Source: Bactericera cockerelli (lineage: Eukaryota; Arthropoda; Insecta; Hemiptera; Triozidae). From it: a stretch of 64,000 bases of DNA. The stretch spans positions 27,869,755 to 27,933,754 of the forward strand of contig CM044958.1 in NCBI GenBank assembly GCA_024516035.1, in the 5' to 3' direction. The translations under genes and the position numbers were made by a program. Below are positions 1 through 12,153 of this stretch, piece after piece (the stretch's first letter is position 1; each line of letters opens with the position of its first letter). Under the pieces are notes generated by a model. The model searched no databases and was not told the origin of the DNA. It was given only the letters and a program-made list of their open reading frames with translations.

Positions 1-220
1 ACTTCATTCTCCACAAGTACTTGTATATTTTGTTTTAAAAAACTAACTTAATAATATGTAAATTTAATGTACTTTAACTACATAGTACCCATATTCACTT
101 CATCTTTCTCTTCATGTATGTACCTGTACCCGAGTACCATTAAGTGCGCTATTATTCCCTATTTTAATGTCAACTAATGCAGATATAATTTATTTTTGAA
201 TTTTCTCAACAAAAAAAGAG

Positions 221-271
221 GTAAAATAAACTGTTGTGAACATCACACGACTTTCTATTACATTTGAGTAA
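221..271 (-). repeat. Family G repeat end (copy 1)
   Basis: The reverse complement of this segment matches two other places in the window, near 22826-22875 and 51983-52022. All three share a core of the type TCGTGT, then a TTCACATCAGTTTATT block. This suggests one end of an old interspersed repeat. Its class is not known to me and no coding sequence is attached. Confidence 0.5.
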
Positions 272-275
272 CTTT

Positions 276-594
276 TATCAGAAATTTACACATTCTCAGG
301 TTAAATATCAGAAATTGATATTTTTTTAACTAGAGGTGGTAAACTGGTAAATTCTGTAGAAGAACACAAGATTATACCCAAGTAAATAGTGTGAGTACTG
401 AGATGTGGACAACGTTGAATCATCCCCACTAAAAGCCACCTCTCCTCCTAAACATATGATCCCGGAACCGTTTAAAACATTACACCGGAAATCACCATTA
501 AACTCGATTTTACCGTTTATTAATTTTTTCGATAACTCTGATAGTTTACAAGATTTTCGAATTATCATTTTTTCTCGAGATATAACCAAAAAAG
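276..594. other. No gene seen
   Basis: AT-rich unique-looking sequence. Short overlapping open frames on both strands (up to 87 codons) have no recognisable domain and look like chance frames. Confidence 0.6.
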
Positions 595-599
595 AAAAT

Positions 600-872
600 G
601 GCCGATTTTCATGAAAAAATTTCGGGTCCGTACTTTTAGCGCCCTGTAGCTAAATGCGAAATTTCATCGCTGTACGACTTACCGTTCTTGTGATATTTTG
701 TATACACATACACAATCACACACACACTAATCATACGAACGGACCATTCGGTAAAAATTAAATCAAGAGAGTCTAATTCGTTCAAAAATTTAATGTTATC
801 AGATCAATTTCGAAAAATCCGACCGAAAACAATACTTTCTATACCTTATAGGTAACAGAAAGCAAAAAGATG
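600..872 (-). repeat. Family I interspersed repeat, hairpin end (copy 1)
   Basis: On the minus strand this starts with a short imperfect hairpin (TACTTTCT paired with AGAAAG) and is followed by a TATTGTTTTCGG-type motif. It then runs through a CA/TG-rich stretch into an AACGGTAAGTCGTA motif. The same order of motifs is seen on the plus strand at 22154-22450. It is non-coding and looks non-autonomous. The TATTGT-TTCG motif after a hairpin is also seen in family H. Confidence 0.6.
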
Positions 873-875
873 AGG

Positions 876-2115
876 GGTAATGGAAAGCGAAAGAAAACAC
901 TGGAGTAAGGAGTAGAGAAAAGAAACAGATTATTTAATGCGAATGGTTGTCACAGATGTACAGCATTCAAACTGTCATCGGAGGAAAAATGTGCTACCTA
1001 CCTAGGTATGTAGGTATTTTTTCACGACATCCATTTCATTTTTTGCTCCCTCTCTCTCTCACACACATACATAGGGCGCGGTCGGTGGGAAAATATTTTG
1101 CGGCTGCTGCCACACTTGGTGAGGAAGAGAATATAAATACAGATGGAGACAATAGATTGAGCATCGAAGCTCCAGGCTTGGCAGTGCGCTGTCCTGTAAC
1201 CATCCAGGTATAACGGAAGGTGAGGGAAGTCCACAATAGTATAATTAGTGCGTTTAGACTGGTCCGATAGATACGCATTTTAAATGAAATTTGATTCAAA
1301 TCCCTGTGGTATGTTGTCTCTTGATCATTTGTCGTCAATAGCTTATTCCATAGATACCTATAACATACACAGAAACTCATTTTGATGGTGGATATACATA
1401 ATTATGTTTTGACTTGAAAGCAGGATTTTTTCATCAACATTGTGTCTAGAGAGCGAAGGCTCTCAGGAACATGCCTCTAGAATTTATTGAATAAAAACGT
1501 CAATAACTCATCATCCCCCCTCCTTTACCTTTGCCATTTTATCGCCCCCTATTATAACTCACTGAGTGGAAAAGGAAGCAGGCAGGGCCTTTGTTTGCAC
1601 CCTTTCCCTAATGCCCTAAACCTTTACCCCTCAACCCAAATGACGACCTGTTCTCTTTCATTTCTTCAAAATTCTGTTGTATCGAGGGAAGAATCTGTAT
1701 TCGTTTTTACCTTTTTTAATTCAAGTGTTATTTTTCAGTTTTATCTGATTTCTACTATACCTTATTGGTTTTGACAAAGGAACGGCCTATTATTTCCAGT
1801 TAATCATCAGAAACCGAATATTTTTGTAAATAGTTCGGAACCAATAAAAATGAAGTTATAGTAAACAATACTCGAAAGCTGTTCTGGTAGCATGCAAAAA
1901 GGCAAAATAAACCAACACATTCGTTCATTACTTCATGAAAACTGCATTCTACACATACATGACATAACAACAAATTTACCGCAAAATTTTTATTTAAATT
2001 TATGAATCGTTTTGAAATAGCAAGTTTATAGAAAATGAAAATACGAACGCTATTTTTTGGGTTTTGTTCATATGAAGAAAAAACTTACTAACGAGCCCTT
2101 TTCCATACGCCGTCT
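876..2115. other. No gene seen
   Basis: Unique-looking AT-rich DNA with a short CT/CA microsatellite near 1050-1070. The open frames here (up to 114 codons) show low-complexity composition and no domain. Confidence 0.6.
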
Positions 2116-2119
2116 GTCA

Positions 2120-2450
2120 CAAGCCATAATTCCTGAACGTATGTATGACTTTATTTGTGGTGAAGCACAATGCATCTTCACAATTTTTGTGGGTAGTGTA
2201 CCAGTACTAAGAGAGCCTACTTCACTTTTTTAATTCTATTACATTATTAATTTATTTTTACTCTGGTAATGCCAGCACTGGTCGTTACTCAAAACAAGTA
2301 ACTACTCATTTTTACTCACGAGGTATGAGTGGACCCCGAACATCCAAGTTAAAAGCAGAAAAATTCCTGCCCCGCTGGGGATCAAACCCAGGTCACCATG
2401 CGTGCAATGCCTTGCGCGCTAACTCACTCGGCCAAGGTGACTACTTCATA
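2120..2450 (-). repeat. SINE type E (tRNA-derived), copy 1
   Basis: The minus strand reads as a tRNA-like head: a GGCCGAGTGAGTTAGCGCGC A-box region and a GGTTTGATCCCC B box (Pol III promoter elements). A longer body follows with a GTAACGACC segment and a CACAAATAAA 3' part. The plus-strand copy at 29222-29525 matches across the whole length. Without an acceptor stem or a clean cloverleaf it is a SINE rather than a tRNA gene. Confidence 0.75.
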
Positions 2451-2459
2451 TATTCTTGA

Positions 2460-3010
2460 ACGGTTATAGCTATACAGCTGAAATTTTGATATATTGTTCG
2501 CCCTTTACAGAGACTGTCTCTCCATTATTCGCATTATTTGCAACGCGCAAATCTCTGAAACTACCGAACAGAATTCAACGAAATATAGGTGACTTGTTGT
2601 AGATGGTCCCTACAACACTTGTTGTAGATGGAAGATCCAATATAAGCGGATCTTGGTGATAAAGACCTAGCGCCTGACCTCCAACTTTTTAAAGCTTATA
2701 TCTCATGTACGGTACAACCGATTTTATAATAATAGAATTCTTTAGTTTAAGGTAAGCTCAACGTGGTCATATACTCAAATAAAAAAGGAACAATTCATGC
2801 CTTGGATGGGATCCGAACCAATGGACCCCTACGCTCCCTGGATTAGAGACTAGCGTGTTCACCAATTAACTACCAATGCATAATTAAATTTTAAACGTAT
2901 ATGTGCATTAAAGTTTTACAGTACATTTGTATTTTTTAATTGAATAAAAGATTATTGAGCTCTAATATTTAAGAATTTGCGAAAATTTAGACCAAAAAGT
3001 TCTCAAACCC
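2460..3010 (+). repeat. Family H repeat, diverged copy split by a SINE
   Basis: Matches the 7847-8370 copy in blocks: a GCGCCTGACCTC-AACTTTTT motif, a CTTATATCTC motif, then a GAGCTCTAATATTTAAGAA-type block before an AAATTTAG motif. It is interrupted by a minus-strand SINE at about 2755-2885, so the SINE is younger than this repeat copy. Non-coding. Confidence 0.6.
2755..2885 (-). repeat. SINE type D fragment nested in family H repeat
   Basis: The minus strand has the tRNA-like part (GTTAATTGGTGAACACGCTAG, then a GGTTCGGATCCC B box) followed by the GGCATGAATT motif that marks type D copies at 9570 and 34880. It is 3'-shortened. The flanks belong to one family H copy, which shows nesting. Confidence 0.6.
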
Positions 3011-3014
3011 TGTA

Positions 3015-6000
3015 AGTTTGACGTTTAAAGAGAAGCATTCATTACTATACCTCTGACCATCTCGCATCAAGTAGAAAGTGAACGAGTATTATGTTTCAGC
3101 AGGCGTAGAATTCAAGTGTTTACCCCGAATATATAAACATACGAAAGTTTGTTTTGAGCATCCTTCAAAAGCCAATACAAAAAGCTTTCACTGCTATAAG
3201 AAGCAATGGAGTTCCATCTTAATATATATTTTAAAGAAATAAAGGGGAAAGAACAGCCACCTCAACATAAAAGCACTTTTTGTAACCGAAAACTTTTGTT
3301 TGTTAAAAGAAATCAATTGCCTTTCCTTTGTATATTTTCACATCGAACGTCTCTTTTCTCCTTACTTTGATGGACCAAAACCTTTTCTGAATCATTCATA
3401 CTGCCTTGACCTCGGACAATGTAATATGGTCCCAGGCTCGTTTGATAAAAACTAGTTGCGACCTCTTCATAAAACCCAGGTTTTATTTTATGACCTAACA
3501 AATAAACCTTTGAAAAACAAGTAACTAGACTATAGGTATGTATACCTATTAGTAAAATGAAACTCTCATAAGTTCCGGTATGTATGAAAATGTCATTGGC
3601 AATGTTTTACTTCATCTTACGTCGGAAGCTTGAACAAAGGAGCTGGAACCCAAGGGACAAGCATGAGATGCTTGAATGAGGAGAAACACTGAAAACAGGA
3701 GGCATGTAAAATAAGAAAAAAAATTCTTTTGTGCCCTAGGGCCGCTGCTTTTTTCATACTTTGAATGTTAAAATAATGTATGCCGATCAATTTTCATGTC
3801 TCAGCATGAAAAGTTTCAGGAAATGAACACTTCAGATCTTCTTTCCTTTTGTTGTTGGTGTCACTTTTGTTGAGCAAGGTATAAAGAGGAAGCTTGAGAA
3901 ACTACATGAATACAACAATGTAAAATTTGTAGTTATAATACATCAATTCCTTCACAATGGTTCGTAAAGTTCGAGTCTTACGTACCTATTTTCTCAAATC
4001 GATGTACAAACATATATCACCTACTGAAATCTATAACTACGTCTGGTTTGTTGCAGTATGCCTCCCACCCGAACTTTCAATATCCTTCCTATATTTTCAA
4101 ATGATGCAAGGTCTTTCTCGTCATCATACCCTCAATAACTCTGCCTGTTAGTGTGTTGTGCCCATCAACATCTCACGTGTGCATTATTCCATCAATAAGT
4201 TTTACACTTTTTACAGTAATTTTGCAGTTATTTTTTCCAATCTTATGAAAGCTAATCGCTTCTTATTAAAGCTTCAATTCATCCAATCAGAAAAATACAT
4301 CTCGTGGTCGTGTAGAATTTTTCCAAGAACCTAGAATAGTTTGAGAACGCTTTGCTCTGACTTGTTATGCTTGTACCATTGAGGAAAAACTAGAAACTTT
4401 TTTTACAGGAAAAAGTTCGAAACATTTTGAATCCATGGATACTATTGGGTTGCAAGTTACTGACGAGATTTCACGGGGAGGATTAGGTACAGAAGGAAAA
4501 TTGAGTTTGAAAGGAAGATGGATTTTGTAGGAAAGTTGAGAATTCTGAGTTCTATCAAAACATACTGGGAATTTTCTTCCACATTGTAGAGTTCTCAATA
4601 ATGAAAAGATTCAAATGGAAACGAATGACATTTTATAGTTTGAAAAGTTTTTACTTTTGAACACAAACTTTGAAAGTCTATTTAGCACGAACGATACGTT
4701 GGAGGTTTGGTTATAACTTATCCTTGGGAAAATATACCTACTTTGCCCATGCTAAGATTTCCACACTTTAGTTTATATTCTACAGAATGTAATAGTTATC
4801 ATACTGTGTATGTATATAGAAAACTACTCTTAAAACTTAATCAACTTTAAGTCGCCCGTCTGGAAAACAAGTTAGTGCCAAGATTTATGAAATTGGATTC
4901 CAAAATTTCTAACTCTTGCGGTGGATGGATAAGAACTTGTGTTAGAAGTTAATTATGTACCTTTCCATCACCGTGAAATACTTACTGATGAAGTCCGGAC
5001 ATTGTATTAAAAAAACTCATCAGATCTTAGGTAGGTACCTTCATTTCCCTGCAGTTCTCTCATTATGGCCTCAAGGATACGATACCGGATACAGTATCTA
5101 AGTACTGATTATAACGCCAGAGTATACAATAATTAATATTATTAAATTTTCCTGCTAGCTCTAATACGAAGGTCGCCCACACTTTTTTTTTTAATTCTAA
5201 AACTTTCGAGTTAACATTTCAATATGGAGACCATTTATAAATCCAGGGATAAGGGATATGAATTATGTTATCTAGTGAGGATCTCGGACCGCCAGTAGAG
5301 ATATACGAGAGGGGAGAAGGGTATAGTACACATTATAAAGAGGGGAGAGAGAGACTGTGGCGCAGGATATAATGCTAATGTACCTTTGTATATGGACTTT
5401 GCATTACATTAGGAGGATAATATATTCCATGTGAAATTTCAGTGTTACAGGAAATTTCATTTTACACATTTCCCTCCCCCGCCCTTCGTCCTATGTTTTC
5501 CTCCAAAATCCCCAGAAAAATTGTCCTCTGACCTCTCGTCCTTAACTTTATTTAAAAATGAAAGAGAGAGAAACGTTATCATAAAAAATGTATTTTTTAA
5601 TGTTATTTTAAATTCTCTTCTTGCTCTTCCGGAGCCCATGTTAGAGTGCTGCCTTAGCTAGCTAGCTTAGACTAAAGTTATGAGCTTCACTTGAGACACT
5701 GGAATATGGATTAAACATAATACTACTTTACACTGCCATAGTGGTCTTGAAACATTTACTTAACTTGGACTTAGTAATAATTAGCCGAGGAAAATATATA
5801 ATGCCATCGATTAAATGAAGGATCAATTTAATGATAAACTATATGTAAATATTATAATTTTAAGAAAACAAACAATAAATATACTTTTAACCTAACTATA
5901 AAGTTTTAAACTCACGTACAATAAGTTTGTAGTGAGGAAATTTTACTCTCTTCTCATGGAAGAAATGATCAAATTTAATAATAAAAGAAGGCCGAAACTT

Positions 6001-7305
6001 AAGACTCCCTCGAAAAATTATGTTTTTATATTCTGTCAAAAAGGCTATTCTAAAATGCCTGAAGACATTGAAACATTTATTAGATAGAACTTTAATTTTC
6101 TTTATTTCTTTCCTCTCTTCCATCCCATCTTTTCTTTCTCCCTTCCTCTCCCTCCCTCTCCAGGACATCCAAGAAAACTCATTCAAATTTTGTCGTTAAC
6201 TTTGAAGTCGTTATCTTTGGAAGGTTTCAAGAAAAAGTGCCTCAGTTTATTTTAGTACCGATGCATAGCAGATATCTACATTCTACGACATCCTTGTTGC
6301 AGATAAAACCTCTAGATAAAAGTTAGAGTGGTTCTTTGTTACCCTATAAGAGATATTGTTAATATATTTGAGTGAAAATTGTTCAGTCAATATACTCGTA
6401 GACATTTAATAAATTGTACGAGTATGTATGCCTCTTAAAATGCTCCTTTGTGTATTATGTGTAGGTCAGAGAGAATTTATTTTCAAGTAAGAGGTAGTAG
6501 CATAGCAATATTATACTATCCACCTGTCCCGATTTGTTTCCCCGCAAGCGTTGGCGTAAAGCAGGCAGTGCACACCTTTTCTCATCGATTTTCACACGAA
6601 ACTCGCTCTCATTGATGTTTTCCATTAGTGACACAAACAACTTTGTACTAAATACATACATATCTATTGGCTGTCACAGATAGCTTGTCCGAAATTCAAT
6701 TTCTCTCGCCCGACCCTCGCTCACCACCTCAAAATATTCCAATTGACAGCTCCTTTTGTTTTCAATCATCATTATGGTCCCCTCTTCTCCTGTTCTACCT
6801 TCTCGCTATCTATTGTTTCATTTTCCATGTGCATTACCCCTTTTTCATTTCCATCTTTTTTCATTATTTCAATTTGTACCTCCATTGCTTCCTCTTCTCT
6901 TCACCTCCTTTGTCTCCTTCCTTTTCTACCCCGACTAAAACACTTCCCTCTCTTTGCTGCAAGCCTCCCTTTCTGGCTAAATTGAAATCGCAAATTGAGT
7001 AACAAGGGTTCGATATGATGTATTTCTGGAATCTGTGACCGGGACTGTAAACTTCCCTCAGGGCTAGGTAAATGTATAAAGGTCCAGTTTCTGGCTTAAA
7101 ATACAAAGGCTATTGGATGCAAAATTTCTTGGAAACTCAGGACAGTTCTAATAATGCATTAAGAGATGTTTACAAGTGATTATGTTGCATGAAAACAGTG
7201 GGCACCAAAATTGTCAACTTTTATTCGTTCATATTAAATAGGAAAGGATTTTCAATATTTCAGAAGTTTAAAATGGAACTTCAAAGTATTTATTCAATAA
7301 AAAGT
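3015..7305. other. Long stretch without recognisable genes
   Basis: About 4.3 kb of AT-rich unique-looking sequence. A pyrimidine-rich tract lies near 6090-6165 and a purine-rich one near 5280-5360. The open frames are short (up to 111 codons), low-complexity and unsupported by splice-site context that I could follow. Nothing here can be assigned. Confidence 0.6.
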
Positions 7306-7311
7306 TATACA

Positions 7312-7372
7312 GGAGAGAGAGAGAGAGGAGAGAGGCAGAGAGAGAGAAAAAGAGAGAGAAAACAAGAAAGAG
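7312..7372 (+). repeat. GA-rich microsatellite
   Basis: Imperfect run of GA dinucleotides interrupted by GGAGAGAGGC and AAAA units. It creates a spurious Glu/Arg-rich open frame. Confidence 0.9.
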
Positions 7373-7540
7373 CGGACATATTTTGTTATGGAAAAGGAGA
7401 TAGATACATATAATCAAGTTATTTGGAATTGGTGATTTATCAACACGAAATTGTCCTCATTTTCTTTTTTTATCTCCTTCTGCGGCATCTTCCTTGTTTG
7501 ATGTGAAGAACATACAGGGAGGAAGAGGGAGATGAGAGGT

Positions 7541-7555
7541 GGGGGGGGGGGGGGG
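7541..7555 (+). repeat. Poly(G) tract, 15 G
   Basis: Fifteen consecutive G residues, preceded by purine-rich GGGAGGAAGAGGGAGATGAG sequence. Such runs are slippage-prone and can form quadruplexes. Confidence 0.9.
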
Positions 7556-7808
7556 TGGACAATGATGGTAGCGAGTATAAAGGAAAGATGGAAAGCAGTC
7601 TGCATTGTGAGAGGATTGTTGAGTGGTTGTGGCAATGGCAATGTTATTCTTCACCCGAGTGCAGATTTATTGAGTGGTGCTGCATGGGAGAGAATCAGGG
7701 GAGAACAATGGATTAGATAGGAGGCTGAAGGGTTGGGGACTGAGGAGAATTGGAGATATGTCTAGAATTAGGTGAGTTTTCAATGAAATCTTATACTATA
7801 AAATGATT

Positions 7809-7812
<4 letters not shown>

Positions 7813-7846
<34 letters not shown>
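7813..7846 (+). repeat. (TG)n microsatellite
   Basis: A nearly perfect TG run of about 17 units immediately before the start of a family H repeat body, as often seen next to insect repeats. Confidence 0.9.
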
Positions 7847-7848
<2 letters not shown>

Positions 7849-8370
7849 TCCTTCTTTAACTTGAGAACCACAAGTGGGATTGTGCTGACATTTTGGTTAC
7901 CAATATCTCAGTACGATCCTGCGCTATCCAAAAAGTCCATTTTATAAAAGTTGAGCTTTTAAATGAGCTTTCTCAAATTCTAGCATATCTAAAAGCATAT
8001 CTCGCAATGCATAAATCCAATAGAGTCGCACTAGCGGCTCTTGGACATAGACACCATGCGCCTGACCTCTAACTTTTTCTTAGACGCTTATATCTCGTGA
8101 ACCACACACCCAAGTTTGATGAAATTTAGTATGCATATGCGTGTTAAAAGTTACATAGTGCATTTTTAATTATTTTTTAATAAAATATATGATTTAGCTC
8201 TGATATTTTAAAAAATCCGAAATTTTGGATAAAAAAGTTTAAAATTAAAGTCTACGACTTGCCGATACAGAATTTTTGTAGAATTTAGATTGTAGAAAAA
8301 ACAATATTCTACTTTTTAAAACAAATTCAAACAGAATCGATTAAGAAGTGTTGGAGATACAAGTGATACA
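7847..8370 (+). repeat. Family H repeat, long copy
   Basis: The most complete body of this family. Recognisable blocks in order: TTTGTCC start, a CGCACTAGCGGCTC block, ACACCATGCGCCTGACCTC, a CTTATATCTCGTGAACC block, and near the end CTTGCCGATACAGAATTT followed by TTGGAGATACAAGTG. Parts recur at 2460, 15465, 37585 and 50050 (same strand) and at 16805 and 27538 (opposite strand). There is no open frame and it is presumably mobilised in trans. This family also appears with a terminal hairpin at 10130, 14525 and 33824. Confidence 0.7.
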
Positions 8371-8611
8371 ATATGTATAAAGAAATCATCGTAAGGAAGT
8401 ATTTTGTCCATAATTGGCATTGTATTTTTCTTTACATCCAGCATCTTCATCTTTCGGTCATTGATGAGATTTATTCTTGCCATCGAATGACCATGAGGAT
8501 TGAAGGGTCTTGGGCCTATAATTTGCTGCGTAAGATGACAGAAGTTTTCCTGTTTATTGTGATGTGCACTCCAGAGTTATGACCCATTCCCCCACGCACA
8601 GATCTCCCTCC

Positions 8612-9174
8612 CATGTTGCTCCCTCTCCTTCTTCAAATCCATGAAACCTCCCTCTCCTCCTTCAAATCCATGAAACCTCCCCTCTCCTCCTTCAAATCCA
8701 TGAAACCTCCCTCTCCTCCTTCAGATCCATGAAACCTCCCTCTCCTCCTTCAAATCCATGAAACCTCCCTCTCCTCCTTCAAATCCATGAAACCTCCCTC
8801 TCCTCCTTCAGATCCATGAAACCTCCCTCTCCTCCTTCAGATCCATGAAACCTCCCTCTCCTCCTTCAAATCCATGAAACCTCCCTCTCCTCCTTCAAAT
8901 CCATGAAACCTCCCTCTCCTCCTTCAAATCCATGAAACCTCCCTCTCCTCCTTCAGATCCATGAAACCTCCCTCTCCTCCTTCAGATCCATGAAACCTCC
9001 CTCTCCTCCTTCAGATCCATGAAACCTCCCTCTCCTCCTTCAGATCCATGAAACCTCCCTCTCCTCCTTCAAATCCATGAAACCTCCCTCTCCTCCTTCA
9101 GATCCATGAAACCTCCCTCTCCTCCTTCAAATCCATGAAACCTCCCTCTCCTCCTTCAGATCCATGAAACCTCC
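8612..9174 (+). repeat. 29-bp minisatellite, 19 copies
   Basis: Nineteen head-to-tail copies of a 29-bp unit containing CTCCCTCTCCTCCTTC, then AAATCC or AGATCC, then ATGAAAC. One unit (the third) carries an extra C. The copies fall into two types, A (AAATCC) and G (AGATCC), in the order AAA G AA GG AAA GGGG A G A G. The strand is strongly pyrimidine-biased. A 29-bp period is not a multiple of three, so it is not a protein repeat. Confidence 0.95.
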
Positions 9175-9569
9175 TGTGTCCTTCTTTTCCTCTTATTTTT
9201 TCTCATTCTATTATCTTATATTTTTCTAGGGGTAATTTTCGCTGGTTCAACAATTCTCGACTTCCCCCTCGTGTATCCCTTTAAGTTCAGAAACTGTCTT
9301 GTTATTTTTCCTTGTCCTGAAAGTTTGACCATCCTCGACGTTTGGTGTAGGTACTGAAGGTTTCAATTTGCATGTTTTGCTGAGATTGCTAAAGTTTGTT
9401 CTGAAAATGTAAAAGCAAGATATACTCTTGATATTGAACCTGGATTTGTAGAAGTGTACACTGTACAAGATTAGGGTTAGCCACAAAAAGTAGACAAAAC
9501 TAATGTCTTTTCTATTATTTTGTTTGATTTGACTTGTCTTTAGATTTGGGTTTTTTCTATATATAATAG

Positions 9570-9795
9570 TGCACTGGTAGTCAGGTGGTTAACACAATAG
9601 TATGGTAATGCAAGTAGTGTATGGATCCGATGGTTCGAATCATAACTAGTGCATGAATTTTTCCTCATCAGTTTGAGTTTGTGACCACATAATAATAAGT
9701 CCCTGAGGGTTAGGTGGTAGAAAATACCTAGAGCATTAACCTTGTTTGGTGGTTACCTTCCACTAAAGAGTGTTATTATTATTATTTTAATTATT
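9570..9795 (+). repeat. SINE type D, near full-length
   Basis: tRNA-like head with an A-box-like TAGTCAGGTGGTTAAC segment and a GGTTCGAATC B box. The body motif GTGCATGAATTTTTCC is followed by GTGACCACATAATAATAAG, then GAGGGTTAGGTGG and a CCTTCCACTAAAGAGTGTTA 3' motif. It ends in (ATT)n. The 34880-35145 copy matches from the B box onward. Confidence 0.8.
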
Positions 9796-10130
9796 ATGTA
9801 TATATTTTATTTGAATTTTTCTGAGAATACAATAATGATTGATATTCAAAGATATATGATAATGTCACTTGGGGAGACTGAAGTGTTATTTTACTGAAGT
9901 AATGGAATTTGCATTAAACTCTTTTCAGAATACTCAACACAAGTCAATGTCCTTAATAATGGATCCTGAGTCCATTGTCCCTCCCTCTCTCTTTTTCTCT
10001 TTTAGTTTCTTTGTGTTCCTTCTTCTTAGAGTGTTTTGTATCTTTCTTCTGCACTCGTATGGAATATTCAGCAAAGTGCTTTTTTCTCATAGTCATATCT
10101 GATGTGTTTGCTCTATTCAATTCTACTTCC
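9796..10130. other. No gene seen
   Basis: AT-rich sequence with a pyrimidine-rich stretch near 9978-10045. Short hydrophobic open frames arise from T-richness only. Confidence 0.6.
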
Positions 10131-10275
10131 GATATACATATTTCTAATCTGTATTAGAAATCGGAAGTATTGTATTCGTTTTTGTAAATAAATAAATATA
10201 TTTTTTTCGTAGTTTTCAAGTTTCTGGACGTTTGATAACCTCCTGTACTCCTGAGAAAATTTGGTTTTGTGTCTG
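10130..10275 (+). repeat. Family H terminal segment with hairpin
   Basis: Begins with an imperfect hairpin: ACTTCCGAT pairs with ATCGGAAGT around a central ATTTCTAAT/ATTAGAAAT pair. It continues with TATTGTATTCGTTTTTG and later GGTTTTGTGTCTGTCTG. The same order, in either strand, is seen at 14525-14705, 16805-17097, 27538-27905 and 33824-33925. Confidence 0.65.
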
Positions 10276-10350
10276 TCTGTTTAATATACATCCCCCAAAA
10301 ATTTCGAGGAAATTTTGTACGAAATAATTAGCGTAAGTCTATAGAAACGA

Positions 10351-10532
10351 GGTCTATTAGGTTTTCTGAACCGGGGTTGCAGCCTGGGCTGTAACGGGAT
10401 CAATTTACAGAGGGTCTATTAGGTTTTCTGAATCGGGGTCGTAGGCCTGAGCTTGAGTTGATGTAAGGGAATCAATGTACAGGGTGTCTACTTGCCTTTC
10501 TATTCGGGGTCGTAGCCTGAGCTGTAACCTGA
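10351..10532 (+). repeat. Degenerate tandem repeat, 62-70 bp unit
   Basis: Three consecutive diverged units start at 10351, 10413 and 10483. Each has a GGTCTATTAG-like start, a CGGGGTCGTAG-like middle with GCCTGAGCT, and an ATCAATTTACAG-like end. The third unit is more diverged and incomplete. Confidence 0.8.
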
Positions 10533-10534
10533 CC

Positions 10535-11569
10535 ACGACGCAATGAAACCAGATCACGCTCTTGAGTAGTGCATGCGCCGAGTTAGACGTTTAAGTTTAA
10601 CGGTGTCTTATGATCTGTTCTTCTTGTTCGTATTCTAATGCTACCTACCGAAAACAAATAGAATATTCAAAGTAAATTCTATTCAAACAACAAACAAAGA
10701 AATTGTATTCCCATGTCTTGCTGTATGACAAACATTATCCACCAATTTTCCACCATTCTCAACATGTTCCTTGTTTGGAAACATTTTGTTTGGATTCTTA
10801 AAAATCTTTTCTGGTGTGTGTATTGTCTGTGGGAAGGAAGTATGGGGGAAAGATACCTAATACGTATTTGATTTATGTGGGCTGCCATGCCGAATTTTCG
10901 AGTTGGAATTTGAATATCTCCCCTTGTGAGTTCTCTTTCCCTTGCTTCCAAATCCAAATCTCTGCCCTCTTCTCTTACCTTGTTTTTCTAGATTTTCTTT
11001 TTCTCTACAATTGCTACTATTATTGTTATTATTGTCTGAAGATATATTTTATTACAGGCTTTACTTTATTCCCGAGGAAACTTTTTCCTTTCTTGTAAAC
11101 TTCTTTTATTTTCTTCCTGCCTGCTTTTTTGTAGCCTACAATTTTATTCTTTGTAATGTCATTCGATTCTCTTCTTTCCATAATTTATCGATCTGTTTTT
11201 ATACCCGTAACCCGAACTTTCTCTGTTGCCTGGAATGTTTGGTTTGTGTGGAAAGTTCTAATCCGCAGACTATTCCCCACCCCTCGCTTCACATTAATAT
11301 TTATCATCGTCTCCCGATATAAGCAAACATTGTTAAACACGTGTCCCACTCTCTACTGATGGTGGTGGATATTAAAAATGCAAATTAGAACAAGATAGAA
11401 GAGGATAGGAGAACTTAATACACCATAGACAGAATAACGGAATAAAGCAGAAGGTTTAGGTAGGAGTGAGAGAAAGAGAGAGAAGAGAAAGAAGAGACGA
11501 GAAGATATTTGTGTCAAAAAAGAGGAACATGCAGTGATGATGATTAAAGTACGAATTTATGTATGTAAA
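10535..11569. other. No gene seen
   Basis: About 1 kb of T-rich sequence. The open frames of 94 and 126 codons at 10814-11322 are Phe/Leu/Cys-rich with no domain and are judged spurious. A purine-rich patch lies at 11468-11502. Confidence 0.55.
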
Positions 11570-11571
11570 TA

Positions 11572-12151
11572 CACTAATTGGCAAATTTAGCGGACGCATA
11601 GATTTTTTCTCGTATGACTTGTGTATGTTTTGTTGGACAAAACATTTTTCATATTTTTTTCTAATTGAGAAAATCACACAAAAATTGGTACAGAGATAGC
11701 AAAGACATGAAGGCCAATTTTCATAATTGAATGAAGTACTTGTCATTATTGACCTTCCCCATACAGGGTGTAGGAAAATACTGTTTTTCTACTAATTCTT
11801 CAAAATTCATTATTTTAGATTAAGAGTAATGTTGTCTTGCTTTATGTAGTGATCCTCACTCCTTCTTGTCTCAAAAATATTGAGCCTTGATGGACAGGTC
11901 ATTATTCCTCTGAAGCCAAAATAATGAATTTTGAAAAAAATATTGAAAAACAGTTCTTTTTTTCTACACCCTATATGTGACGGTCGACATTGACAAGTAC
12001 TTCATACAATTACGAAAATTGGCCATTATGTCTTTACTATCTCTGAACCAATTTTTATGTGATTTATTCAATTAGAAAAATTTGTCTCACAAGAAATACA
12101 CACGTTATAGGAGAAAAAACTTATGCGTTCCGCTAAATTTGCCAGTCAGTG
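11572..12151. mobile_element. Palindromic Tc1/mariner-like MITE (580 bp)
   Basis: The two ends are inverted repeats. The left end begins CACTAATTGGCAAATTTAGC; the complement of the right end begins CACTGACTGGCAAATTTAGC. Both ends are flanked by TA (11570-11571 and 12152-12153), the target duplication typical of Tc1/mariner elements. The complementarity continues inward almost to the middle, including facing ACAGGGTGTAG and CTACACCCT motifs near 11765 and 11965. The element is therefore a fold-back structure with about 100 bp of unpaired centre. No transposase is encoded. Confidence 0.8.
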
Positions 12152-12153
12152 TA

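Noticed and set aside
8612..9174. CRISPR-like or protein-coding repeat array
   Set aside because: The units are contiguous without unique spacers, and the 29-bp period breaks the reading frame.
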